From positions 62,001-126,000 of the forward strand of contig MU853184.1 in assembly GCA_033085395.1 (NCBI GenBank): a DNA stretch of 64,000 bases. The letters run 5' to 3'. Within the stretch, counting starts at the first letter, position 1. Every line of letters starts with the position of its first letter. Below, piece by piece: positions 44,383 to 53,820 of this stretch. The notes beneath the pieces were generated by a model. The model ran no database searches. It was not told where the DNA came from and was given only the letters and a program-made list of their open reading frames with translations. The translations under genes were made by a program, and so were the position numbers. This DNA comes from Xanthoparmelia taractica (taxonomy: Eukaryota; Ascomycota; Lecanoromycetes; Lecanorales; Parmeliaceae).

Positions 44383-46204
44383 ATGTTGGCCAACATGTCT
44401 CTTTGTACCAGATGTTGGTCTCGTACACTGTATACTGCTGCGCGCAGGTCTCCATTTGCTCAGTCGCAGACCTCCCAGCAGGGGCAATGGCTATCCAGGC
44501 GAGGCATGGCCTCAATGAGTCCGGAAGGTCAGCACAAGGTACCTATTTGTGGGCATTGCTTGTATGATGATTCTTCTGATGATATTCTAGCTTTTGGCTG
44601 CAACTCTGGAAGAAGCAGATCCTACTGTGTATGAAATAATGCAAAGGGTACGCTATCTTCTAAACCATGACCGCTTGTGACAATAAGTATAAGCAACTTT
44701 ATTGATGCATGAAATGTAGGAGAAAAAACGGCAGAAACACTTCATCAACCTCATACCCTCCGAAAACTTCACATCACAAGCAGTTCTCGATGCATTGGGC
44801 AGTGTCATGCAAAGTGAGCCTAAATAGGTCCTGCATGGGAGAAGTGAGAGCTGAAAGAGACTTAAATAAATAGACAAATATTCTGAAGGTTACCCCGGGG
44901 CGCGATACTATGGCGGCAACGAGCATATAGACGAGTCCGAGAGACTTTGCCAGAAAAGAGCTTTGGAGACATTCGGCCTGAAGGAGGAAGAGTGGGGAGT
45001 CAATGTGCAACGTACGTTCTAGAACTGACATGAGCGGCGTGCCTTGCTAAAATTTGGATTATAAGCACTCTCCGGATCACCGGCAAACCTTTATGCCTAC
45101 TCTGCTCTTCTCAATTCCCATGACCGAATCATGGGTCTTGATCTTCCTCATGGCGGACATTTGTCCCACGGATACCAGACGCCCACGAAGAAGATCTCCG
45201 CGATCTCGAAGTACTTCGAGACCCTGCCTTATAGACTTGATGAGTCGACAGGTCTTATCGACTATCAGAAGCTTGAAGAGCTAGCAATGCTATATCGCCC
45301 AAGAATCATCATCGCCGGTACTTCAGCGTATAGCAGACTCATCGAATATGCGCGAATGAGAGAGATTGCAGAAAAGGTGGGAGCATATCTGCTCAGTGAC
45401 ATGGCGCATATATCAGGCCTTGTGGCTGGAGGCGTCATTCCTTCTCCGTTCCCACACTCGGACGTCGTTACCACTACTACGCACAAGTCGCTGCGAGGTC
45501 CGAGAGGGGCCATGATATTCTTCCGCAAAGGTATCCGTAGGCAGGATAAGAAAGGCCAATCAGAGATGTACGATCTCGAGGGCCCAATCAATGCTTCAGT
45601 CTTTCCAGGTCATCAGGGCGGGCCTCATAATCACACCATAACTGCTCTTGCAGTTGCTTTACATCAGGCACAGAGCCGTGAGTTCAAGGAGTATCAGAAA
45701 ACTGTGTTGTTGAACGCAAAGGCTCTGGCCGAGCGCTTGGGCAATTCCAAGGAGAAAGGCGGCCTGGGATACAATGTCGTCTCGGGAGGCACTGATAATC
45801 ACTTAGTGCTCATCGACCTCAAAGACAAAGGCATAGATGGAGCCCGCGTAGAACGTGTGCTTGAACTCGTTGGCGTTGCCAGCAACAAGAACACTGTACC
45901 GGGTGACAAGTCAGCTATGAAACCAGGTGGACTACGGATGGGCTCACCCGCTATGACCACCCGAGGACTGTTGCCGGACGATTTCACGAGAGTTGCTGAA
46001 ATCGTTGATCGTGCGGTGACTATTACGCAGCATCTGGACAAAAAGGCCAAGGACGAATCTGAAGCGAAGGGACGGAAGAACCCTGGAAGCGTGAAGGCAT
46101 TCTTGGATTTCCTTGGTGATGGCAATGAAGTTCGAGAGATTGTTGAGCTGAGGAGGGAGGTTGAAGAGTGGATTGGCACCTTTTCATTGCCGTGGATCAA
46201 ATGA
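44383..46204 (+). CDS. Serine hydroxymethyltransferase, mitochondrial form
   Basis: Exons 44383-44538, 44591-44647, 44720-44813, 44874-45011 and 45066-46204; introns 52, 72, 60 and 54 nt; 527 aa. It converts serine plus tetrahydrofolate to glycine plus 5,10-methylene-THF with PLP. Conserved blocks: ADPTVYEIMQREKKRQ, INLIPSENFTS, NKYSEGYPGARYYGGNEHID, LSGSPANLYAY, LPHGGHLSHGY, SDMAHISGL and the PLP-lysine loop TTTTHKSLRGPRG (Lys about 289). The first 45 residues are rich in Arg/Ser without acidic residues (SLCTRCWSRTLYTAARR), a mitochondrial presequence. An in-frame ATG at 44311 would put an acidic segment in front, so 44383 is preferred; ATG 44506 could give a form lacking the presequence. 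The N-terminal exons are recovered only by splicing. Confidence 0.93.
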
Positions 46205-46665
46205 CGGTCTAAAAGTTAGGCAAGCTACCACTATTTCTTGTACTTTGGTTCCCCTGCATACGAACGCGCTGTACTCTCCTGGGTTTCACTCAACGGAATA
46301 CCCTCTCAGGGACACATTACCTAGTTCTGCTAAATATACCATTATTTTTCGCAGCACTAAAAACATTTTGATTTTTATTAATCCCCCAAGATACCTTGGC
46401 GCTTCAACCCCATCAACTTGATCTTGGACGATTCCTCCTCAAAAGCGACAATATCCCAGGTCCATAATCGTCTGAGAGCATTAATATCAACTTCAGAACC
46501 CTTCAATAGCCCTTACCAGCAGAAATTGCGGGAAAAACGTTTGTTCAAGTCGTTCTCTAGCTGCTCCACTCCTTACTGAAAGGCGGCAGCACAGTAGTCT
46601 GAGGTCCATCAAACAGCATCAAAATACCAACTCGATACCTATCAATAAGTTCTTCAATCGCAAAT
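46205..46665. other. Intergenic, SHMT 3' side
   Basis: About 460 nt, likely the SHMT 3' UTR and the promoter of the next small gene. Nothing else seen. Confidence 0.6.
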
Positions 46666-46986
46666 ATGCATTCCGCGCTACGCCTTCGTTCGGTTGTGGC
46701 CCTCCTTCTGATGGCATTCGGCCTTGCTGCCACCATTCAAGCCTTTCCCATCCCCATCACGCAGCCCGCGACATCCACTACAGAGGAGGGAGTCGCCCCA
46801 CAACACGCGAAGCATTGGTGGGATGCGGCCTCCGTGTTCCCAGTTATCATGACACTCTTTATTTTCGATTTAATCATCGGTGTAGCGCTGGTCCTTTGGT
46901 GGTTCGAAAGAGGGCACGACGGCAGGGAAATGCACGAGGAATATGAGATGACCACTATGTTTGGTAGTGGGGGTTGGGTGCAATGA
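46666..46986 (+). CDS. Small single-pass membrane protein
   Basis: Intronless, 106 aa. MHSALRLRSVVALLLMAFGLAATIQA is a probable signal peptide with cleavage after QA. A short Pro/Thr-rich linker with HWWD leads to one membrane span (VFPVIMTLFIFDLIIGVALVLWW) and an acidic, probably cytoplasmic, tail (HDGREMHEEYEMTTMFG). Type I topology is expected. No family recognised. Confidence 0.65.
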   Translation: MHSALRLRSVVALLLMAFGLAATIQAFPIPITQPATSTTEEGVAPQHAKHWWDAASVFPVIMTLFIFDLIIGVALVLWWFERGHDGREMHEEYEMTTMFGSGGWVQ

Positions 46987-47756
46987 GGTTGCAGGCAGCT
47001 GGGGAATCAATGGACCTACCTATCTTGACAAAGACATCTCTTCGATTTCGCATTAATAGATCCCACCTACCACCGTAACTTCGTCCACGGCATGATGCAT
47101 TTACAACCAATTAAGGCTACAACATTTCCACCATCGTCTTCTCTCTTCTTTCAACCAGCCAACTCGTCCAGTGCTCCAGTAAAGCAAACATGGCCTTCCT
47201 GTACAAACCAGTCGCCAAGCTGCCATTCAAGCATGGAGCTCTGTTCGATGTTAGCAGGAGACTGTTGTACAGTTGTTTGGGGAGAGGCTCTCGAAAACGC
47301 CTGGTTTTGTATCTTAAAGTCGATTTCCTTTACCAAGAGTTTCTTAATCGTCATATATCTGAGGAGAACCGACCACTGCTGACTTTGAGAACCTCGAGAT
47401 CCTACATGCTCCCATTCATTGACTCCCAATTTTCCCTTCTCATTCGGCACGTGTCAGTCGAGCAGCAGCATGCGAGAGGAGGATTCCACCAACAAAGGAA
47501 GCTTTGTTTTCCGTTCATAATTGCTCTCTTCTTCGTCCATTGTCCTCGTTTCAAAATACACAAGTCCCATGTTTCAGTACAAAGATTACTCTTCCCGGCC
47601 GACAAAGCATTGTGAACCAGCATTGTCATCCCTCCCTCATATAATCTCCGTGCCCCTATACTTGCATTTCCCAGCCTCCAGTGCTCCTCTCTCTCACAGT
47701 CCATCTATATATCAATCTCCATCGAACAGCATTGAGCCACAAGCGATAGAGACACA
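46987..47756. other. Intergenic with promoter of 178-aa membrane protein
   Basis: About 770 nt. A TATA-like ctatatatc lies at about 47704-47712, 45-55 nt before the next ATG. The 141-codon frame 47190-47615 has no recognisable content and was not called. Confidence 0.5.
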
Positions 47757-48293
47757 ATGTCCACCCTCATCAACTCCGTCCTCCTGACCAGCAACACCCA
47801 CCCCTACCTCACCGCCCTAACCCTCATCACCCTCACCCTCCTCCTAACCCTCTTCCTCCTCCTCGCCGCAACCCTGACCCTCACCCGCCTCCTCCACTCT
47901 TCCTTCTCCTCCGAATGCATCTCCGATTGCGAAAACCACTCCGACCCCATCTTCATCGCCGACGAAACACGACCCCTCCTACTCGCGGGCCAGCGCAACC
48001 AGAACCAGCACCAGGAGCAGTATCAGGATCCGCTAAAGGATTATCCGTACGGGCGCTTCGTGACGCGGACGGTGTCGGCTAAGCGGGCGAGGAGGCAGGA
48101 GCGGAATCGGAGGGTCTTGAGGCGGTTGTTGGAGAGGGATTGGGTGGAGAGTTCGCATGGGGGGGTTGGGAGGGTGGGGTTGGGGAAGAGGAAGGGTGGG
48201 GGGGACGAGGAGGAGGAGGGGAGGGGGGAGGGGAGGGGGAAGAGGGTTAGGGTTTTGGAGGGGGGTGAGGGGGAGGGAGAGGGGGGGTGGTAG
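47757..48293 (+). CDS. Putative membrane-anchored protein with G-rich-coded tail
   Basis: Intronless, 178 aa. A Leu/Thr-rich membrane span (LTALTLITLTLLLTLFLLLAATLTL) near the N-terminus is followed by a motif-free acidic stretch, KDYPYGRFVTRTVSAKRARRQERNRR and a very basic, Gly/Glu-rich tail (GGGDEEEEGRGEGRGKRVRV). Codons of the first half mostly end in C, of the second half in G. No family recognised. The low-complexity tail could be partly non-functional, but the frame is kept through a marked composition change, which supports coding. Confidence 0.6.
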   Translation: MSTLINSVLLTSNTHPYLTALTLITLTLLLTLFLLLAATLTLTRLLHSSFSSECISDCENHSDPIFIADETRPLLLAGQRNQNQHQEQYQDPLKDYPYGRFVTRTVSAKRARRQERNRRVLRRLLERDWVESSHGGVGRVGLGKRKGGGDEEEEGRGEGRGKRVRVLEGGEGEGEGGW

Positions 48294-48645
48294 GTTGGAG
48301 TTCGTTGGAGTGGGTTGGAGTGGGTTTGATGGAGAATGAGTCTTGCTGCTCGCTCAATTGTGGGCCGCATTTTTGGGAAATGGGAGATGGGAGACGGGAA
48401 GCAAATGTAAGTTATCTTTTTGCTGGTCAATGAAATCGATTACAACTTCTAAGCTGGCTTCCTTCCTCTGCAATGCACTTGTGATGTTGATGGAGAGAAA
48501 GGACGCCTGCTAATGCTCTAGCTAAGACAATTTTGTGCTCAAGAACCTCAACTTATATATTTCTTTTGGCCCTGTCCTTTGTCATTGCATAAGAAAGAAA
48601 TCCAAATGTCAGCACCAACTAGCACTATTTCTATCCACTCACGCT
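48294..48645. other. Convergent 3' region
   Basis: About 350 nt between two converging stop codons; nothing seen besides presumed UTRs. Confidence 0.6.
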
Positions 48646-49513
48646 TCAAACAGATATCCAACAAACGTCCCAGGATCGCCCATACAATTCATCACGCCGG
48701 CGCATCCGGCAATAATCCAAGAACAACCTCCAAATCCCCCTCCCAATCACCGCGAGCAACCGCTCGTCATCAAGCGCAGCACGAACCCGTGACCGGTACA
48801 GACTCAGGACTTCGGCAGCCGCGACATCAAATACCACAGACACCGAGTGCACCGTCCTGGGCACATCCGTGAAAAACGATGCCACAAGGACGGAGACGGC
48901 GGCGATGAACGACGACCGTCGATTGTGAGGTTGGCAAGCGGCGTGGAGGTTTTCCCCAAGTCTTCGGGCGATGTCGATGGCGGTGGCGCTGGGGGAGAGG
49001 TCGAGCTTGTAGCAGTAGATCTCGCACAGGATTTTTGTAATCGCTAGGTCGTCGACAAGGGCATAATGATCGAAAGAGCCTGTCATACTCTCTTCCGGTC
49101 CGGTAATACCGCCATACGTCGTCTCGTTTGCATTCTCCGTTCCGCTATAGAACGGGGATCGCAGCCCAAATCCTAGCGCCTCTGAATCAGCGGATTCGCC
49201 AATGCCCGCCCGATTGACATGACCTCCGTCCATGATCCCGTGCCCGAGATACGGCCGAGGCTGTGCGGGAAAAAAAAAAAACACGGCGGCATACCGGGCA
49301 AGAATTGTTGGCCGCGCCCCTGGGATCAAGCCAGGTGGCGATACACCTAGAGCCTACCGTGTGGTTGCAGGGAAGGCGCATCTCCCACTCGACGATACCG
49401 GTCTCGGGGCAAAGCGTGCTGCATTCTGTGAGGCAGATGATGCAGCGTTCGCTGCTGTGGGGCCGTACGCTGTTTTGGACTGTCAGCAGCTGGCTGAGGA
49501 ATGCCTCCGCCAT
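48646..49513 (-). CDS. RING-finger protein, frame broken at a 12-nt homopolymer
   Basis: The first frame starts MAEAFLSQLLTVQNS (ATG at 49513) and carries a RING-type zinc finger: CIICLTEC, then LPCNHTVGSRCIATWL and CPVCRRVFFF. At a run of 12 T on the coding strand (A at 49270-49281) the frame must move by one base to continue as PAQPRPYLGHGIMDGGH and then about 210 more residues to 48646. Without the shift the first frame runs into unlike sequence and stops. About 288 aa in all. The later part (SSFIAAVSVLVASFFTDVPRTVHSV) resembles a TFIIB/cyclin-type helical repeat, by eye only. Likely an E3 ligase-type protein. The break may be a sequencing error, a pseudogene lesion or, less likely, slippage. 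Confidence 0.7.
49270..49281 (+). repeat. A12 homopolymer inside the RING gene
   Basis: Twelve A on the plus strand; eleven would restore one continuous frame for the RING protein. Confidence 0.9.
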
Positions 49514-49851
49514 TGTGGGAGGTTGCGTGGTTAGGTATCTGGTATGTGCTATCACCGGGTCGTCGAGTTGTGAGGGTGGGTCAGCGAGGGATGGTTAGTG
49601 AAGACGAGCAGCATGATGCGCCTGGATAAGTGTGGGTGCAAAGTGTTAACGTACGGGAAATGTGCCGAATACTCGACAAAGAACACTTGCGAATGACATT
49701 GTGTTAAGAGACCAGAAGGGTGGCTCTGTATGCGACAGTCACAGTGCAGGGTTTGATCGGATTATTCCATGAGCGTGGAATAGAGCACTTACAAGAGAGA
49801 AAATTCTATTGTGTAGTTTCGGATAACAAAAAAGCCGTCATCACTCCACCT
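49514..49851. other. Short intergenic region upstream of RING gene
   Basis: About 340 nt, presumed RING promoter and 3' end of the next minus-strand gene. Nothing else seen. Confidence 0.5.
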
Positions 49852-50226
49852 TCAGCCTCGCACAACCCTCTTCATCAACCCCCCAACTCGAGATCCCATC
49901 CTTCCCTTCCCCTTCCCCTTCACCTCCCCATCACCTCGCTCCTCACTCCTGCTCCGCCTTACCTTCGCACCAGCACCTCTAGCCAGCCCTACGTGAGCGT
50001 CAGTGATCTCTATACTTGGATGTGCCTTTGACAAATTCTCGCTCTGCTCGAATGCTTCGCTCGCGACATTAACGGTGCATGTTGTGGCGAGCACAATGTA
50101 CAGAGCGAGGAATGTGCCGGTGTCGTAGCATGTGTACCTTGCTGGTGTCGCGGCTTCGGAATTGGGGATATGGGGGGATGTTGTTGGGGTGTTGGATGCG
50201 GAAGCCTGGGGGACTGGGTGGGCCAT
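49852..50226 (-). CDS. Putative small single-span membrane protein
   Basis: Intronless, 124 aa. A Ser/Thr/Pro-rich start (MAHPVPQASASNTPTTS) leads to one possible membrane span (TFLALYIVLATTCTVNVA) and a basic tail (GAKVRRSRSEERGDGEVKGKGKGR). Third codon positions go from mostly C/A to mostly G across the frame, as in three other genes here. Unknown family, tentative. Confidence 0.42.
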   Translation of the reverse strand: MAHPVPQASASNTPTTSPHIPNSEAATPARYTCYDTGTFLALYIVLATTCTVNVASEAFEQSENLSKAHPSIEITDAHVGLARGAGAKVRRSRSEERGDGEVKGKGKGRMGSRVGGLMKRVVRG

Positions 50227-50693
50227 TGTGGAGGTGAGGTGGGGTGGGCGTGATGATTCTTTGATGGCCGAGACGAAGTCGGGTTATGTAGCGGCACTCA
50301 CTGTGTAAGGGTGAGTGAGGAGATTATCACTGATGAAGAGTGGAATGGCTGGGTATGGTGAAAGCTTTGGGCAGTCGAGGAGATTATCAGGTGTTGAAGC
50401 AACAAAGATGTGGTACTCGTACACATTCTTTGAAACAACACGCATAAAGCACGCCTGAGTCATAGGACTTTTAGGCAACAATAGAAGCACATTGGCATTA
50501 TCAACACACCTTTGTCAACACAAGTCCATAAACTTGATCCAGACGCTTCGATCGAACCTGACAGCTACAAACCATGATTAGCTTGTAATAGATGTTCTCT
50601 GTGCTCCGTCCAAATTCTTTGTAAGGCATCGATCGTTTGTACGTACCGAAAATGCTTACATGCCACGCCCAGATTTCTTCTAAGCCCAGCGAT
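50227..50693. other. Intergenic before orphan paralogue 1
   Basis: About 470 nt, divergent promoter space. A possible 5' UTR intron (gtacgtaccg at about 50639 to tctaag at 50682) lies just before the next ATG; nothing else seen. Confidence 0.45.
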
Positions 50694-51326
50694 ATGAGTT
50701 CTGTCTACAATGTAAGCAAGCGTGACCCGCGCAGAGCCCCGGACTTGGCCACACGACCCGCATTTGGCCCTTGGGACGTAGTATTTTTTCTTGATGAGTC
50801 TGGTACGTCTCTGAGCAAGGCCGACGAAATCATCTTTGGCCATTGGGATGACTATGCGGACCAAGCCATCAACACGCTGCACCAGATGATCAAGCAGACG
50901 GAAGAATTGGTCTTTTGCGATGATGAGTACACAGATCTTGTTCGAACTTTCCAAGCTTTCCCACACCGACCCAATCTTTTGACCGTTCTCAGAGACGGTG
51001 TGTATGACAAGCATGAAAGCGCGGTCAAAGCGCTGGCCGATTCGGCTCTGACACCTGTCCAGAAAGTCTGGCATCTGTGGGCCACTAGAGTTGAAGCCAT
51101 TCATCAAGATCTGGCCCAGAAAATGAGCTGTTGCAAGCTACGGCTTGCTGGGCAGGATGAGGGCGACTTTGGCTTGGCACATCTGTCCATTTCCTCTGAT
51201 CTGCTAAAGGTCGATAGTTTGACAGGCTTATTGCATAAGATTTTGGATTCGGCCAGCGAGCCCGATGGGGAGGCAGAGAATCCCAAGACAGGTTTGGAAG
51301 CTCATATGCAGTCCATGGGTTTCTGA
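50694..51326 (+). CDS. Orphan protein, tandem paralogue 1
   Basis: Intronless, 210 aa. Shares with the gene at 52119 the order DPRRxPxLxxRP (RDPRRAPDLATRP), a Trp/Ala/Asp helix (WDDYADQAINTLHQMIKQ), DDEYTDLVRTFQAFPHRP and a later LWATRVEAIHQDLAQKMSCC. Mostly helical and soluble, with no signal peptide or membrane span. No known domain recognised. The product is acidic. Identity to its neighbour is low by eye, so the duplication is old. A role cannot be given. Confidence 0.68.
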   Translation: MSSVYNVSKRDPRRAPDLATRPAFGPWDVVFFLDESGTSLSKADEIIFGHWDDYADQAINTLHQMIKQTEELVFCDDEYTDLVRTFQAFPHRPNLLTVLRDGVYDKHESAVKALADSALTPVQKVWHLWATRVEAIHQDLAQKMSCCKLRLAGQDEGDFGLAHLSISSDLLKVDSLTGLLHKILDSASEPDGEAENPKTGLEAHMQSMGF

Positions 51327-52118
51327 GAACAACATCTACCGTCTGAGATCAATATTGTGCAAAATTGTGCTGTGAGTCATGGAGCTGGAAGTCAGAGTGA
51401 TGTGGGGAACGATGTCGGTAATTATTGAAGCATCTTGTTCATCTCAACTGCGGAGAGAGTCATGGAAGATCCGTACTGCCCAACTGCGCATCCGCAATGA
51501 CATTTCTGTGTTCAGATACTCATAGCATGAAAAGTAAGGAATCTTCATTGTGAGTTTATTATAAAAGCTAGAGTGCATGTGGGAGGATGGAGCACTCACT
51601 TCACGGTGACCATCAACTTAACGACTCCGCTGCCGGGTTCGCTCGGATTCTCATAGCAGTAGATGAGAGTACAGTCGACTGAAAGACCCTTGGGGAACGT
51701 CGCACAGCATACCGTCTTTGCTTGAAAGGTTCGGTGATTGTTCCAAACCACTGGCACGGGATGATGAGGTCCGGGACATAGGTAGAGAACGTGGGGGCGT
51801 GAGAAGGTGGCTAATCCTTTTGAAGAATGAATGGCTCATAGCCCGCAATATGACTCTCGTCTATCATTGCTGTAACCATCGCATCAGTGCTTTTGAGCGA
51901 TATCTTATTCGAAGGGAAACAATCAAATGCGATGATAATGAGCTTGTCAACACTACGTACAAGAAAGCTTTATCAACACATCTGTGTGTATCCTTTTAAC
52001 ACCTTGATGGCAAACTCGTGTTGTTTATCTTTCTACTCCTGAACACATCTTTACTTTCCAACATAATCGCCAATCAAATTCCAGCAGCTCAACGTGTAAG
52101 TTCGATGTCACCACAATA
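51327..52118. other. Spacer between the orphan paralogues
   Basis: About 790 nt with no recognisable gene or remnant copy. Confidence 0.5.
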
Positions 52119-52826
52119 ATGGACTCCCTCAGCCTGTCAGACCCCCGCAGAGTCCCCCGCTTGCCACTACGCCCATCGTGGCTGGCGAAAGAAGCGATAA
52201 ATCGCGAGGCAAGTATTTTCGAGTCAATAGAAGATCTTATGGATACCTGGAACGCATGGGCCGATTGTGTCGACAAAGTCTTCCAGCAGATGGGCGATCA
52301 AAGTAAAGACCTCGAGGTCTCCAACGACGAGTACATCAGCTTCGTCGGAATGTTTGCTTCTCACCCAGCGAGGCCCACCCGACGGCCGCTCAAAAACATC
52401 ACGGAGCATGAAGATTTGTTTATCAGAACCATGCCGCATGAATATCTCGCCCGCCTCCAGAGTCTCTGGACCACATACGCTGACAAGCTCGAAAGGAGCT
52501 ATGTCAGCATGACCGCTGAGCTCGGACGTTGCAATCTGCGGGCTTCCCCTTTCGAGACCGCGTCGACGAGAGGGCGATTGCATGGCATTTTGCGCTCCAT
52601 GCTGGGTCCGGGGAGATTATTCCAGGGGCAGGCAGATACCCGCGCTCATGAGGCGATTGCTGTCACTGAGAGGAATCTACAAGGGCCCTGGCTTGCTCAC
52701 ACAGACCAGATAGTGTCCGCGATAGAGCATATGAGTCTTTGTGGTGCGCCGGGCATCCACATGGAAGTTGCGGAAGGGCTAATCGTAGGGCTGAAGAAGA
52801 TGAGCATCAATGCAGGCACTTCTTGA
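52119..52826 (+). CDS. Orphan protein, tandem paralogue 2
   Basis: Intronless, 235 aa. Aligns by eye with the gene at 50694: DPRRVPRLPLRP, WNAWADCVDKVFQQMGDQ, NDEYISFVGMFASHPARP, LQSLWTTYADKLERSYVSMTAELGRCNLR. The tail (NLQGPWLAHTDQIVSAIEHM...) is specific to this copy. No signal peptide, membrane span or known domain. Same strand and close spacing point to tandem duplication with strong divergence. Confidence 0.68.
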   Translation: MDSLSLSDPRRVPRLPLRPSWLAKEAINREASIFESIEDLMDTWNAWADCVDKVFQQMGDQSKDLEVSNDEYISFVGMFASHPARPTRRPLKNITEHEDLFIRTMPHEYLARLQSLWTTYADKLERSYVSMTAELGRCNLRASPFETASTRGRLHGILRSMLGPGRLFQGQADTRAHEAIAVTERNLQGPWLAHTDQIVSAIEHMSLCGAPGIHMEVAEGLIVGLKKMSINAGTS

Positions 52827-53784
52827 ATAGACTGAGACTTGCCCCATGATGGAAGCCGTTGGGACAAGTCTACTGCCGGTCTTGATACTTCGTTGAGAAA
52901 AGAAGGCGCGAAAAGGGTCCGGCATGATTGACTGCGCAAGGTGCAAAGTGAATCTAGCGGAGATTGCTTGAAAATTTTTCATAGGAGAATTCAGAACCCG
53001 AGGAATAGTGTAGCAAGCGCTCACAGGTCTATGACTCATTGTAGCAGTGAATTTTGATAAATGGATCGGAAATACCATGTCTCTGCCTAACCTAAATCTC
53101 ATCTGGTTTCTTTTAAGGCCCGGTATTGACGTAGACTTTGGGCTTCTGAGTATTAGTCTAGTCATTATCGACTCCCAGACTCAAAGGCACAGAAGGACGG
53201 TAGCCTTCCGGGTAGAGACGTGTATTCACAATGGGTGGCAGCCTGGCTGAGGATTAGCATGCTCGTAGCCTGAGGTATCCCCATTTCCAGCTCCGAAGGC
53301 TCTTAGCAAGACTGCAAAGCCAGGCACATCGGCCACCGAGTCATTTGCATGAAACAGTCTGTTATATTTTTCTTCCTTGAAACCATTTTAGAAGTTCGAT
53401 GCAAGTAGAAGAGAGCGCTCCGGCCGTTAGATTTACGAAATGAGCCCCCTTGTCCATTGAATGCTCTTGTTCCGGGTAAACAATGAGGTTTCAGGTTGTG
53501 CGAATGTCCTTGTCTACGCCATCCACTGTCAGGGTTGTCCCAAAATTAAGTGTCTCATTTCCGATGATTTTCATTGCTCATGGTTTCTGTTAGAGTGTCT
53601 CGGGGGAAAAGGATGTTGGGGGAGAGAAAAAGGAGATGGAATGTTGATACTGCAAGAGACATGTCGTCGGGTTTGAGCGAGTGTTTCAAGTGAGGTGTGT
53701 GTGTACGATGCTGCATACGTTGCGGTAGGTACCGTTCCTGCGGCTCCGCTACAGTATGCATAACATGCATTTGCTTACCTTACC

Positions 53785-53820
53785 TTAGGTACATGATTAG
53801 GTACATGATAAGATACATGA
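53785..53820 (+). repeat. Three tandem copies of TTAGGTACATGA
   Basis: Two perfect 12-bp units and a third TAAGATACATGA, just after TTACCTTACC. Confidence 0.85.

Noticed and set aside
47190..47615. 141-codon plus-strand frame
   Set aside because: Lacks family features, and the opposite strand is equally open; kept as intergenic.
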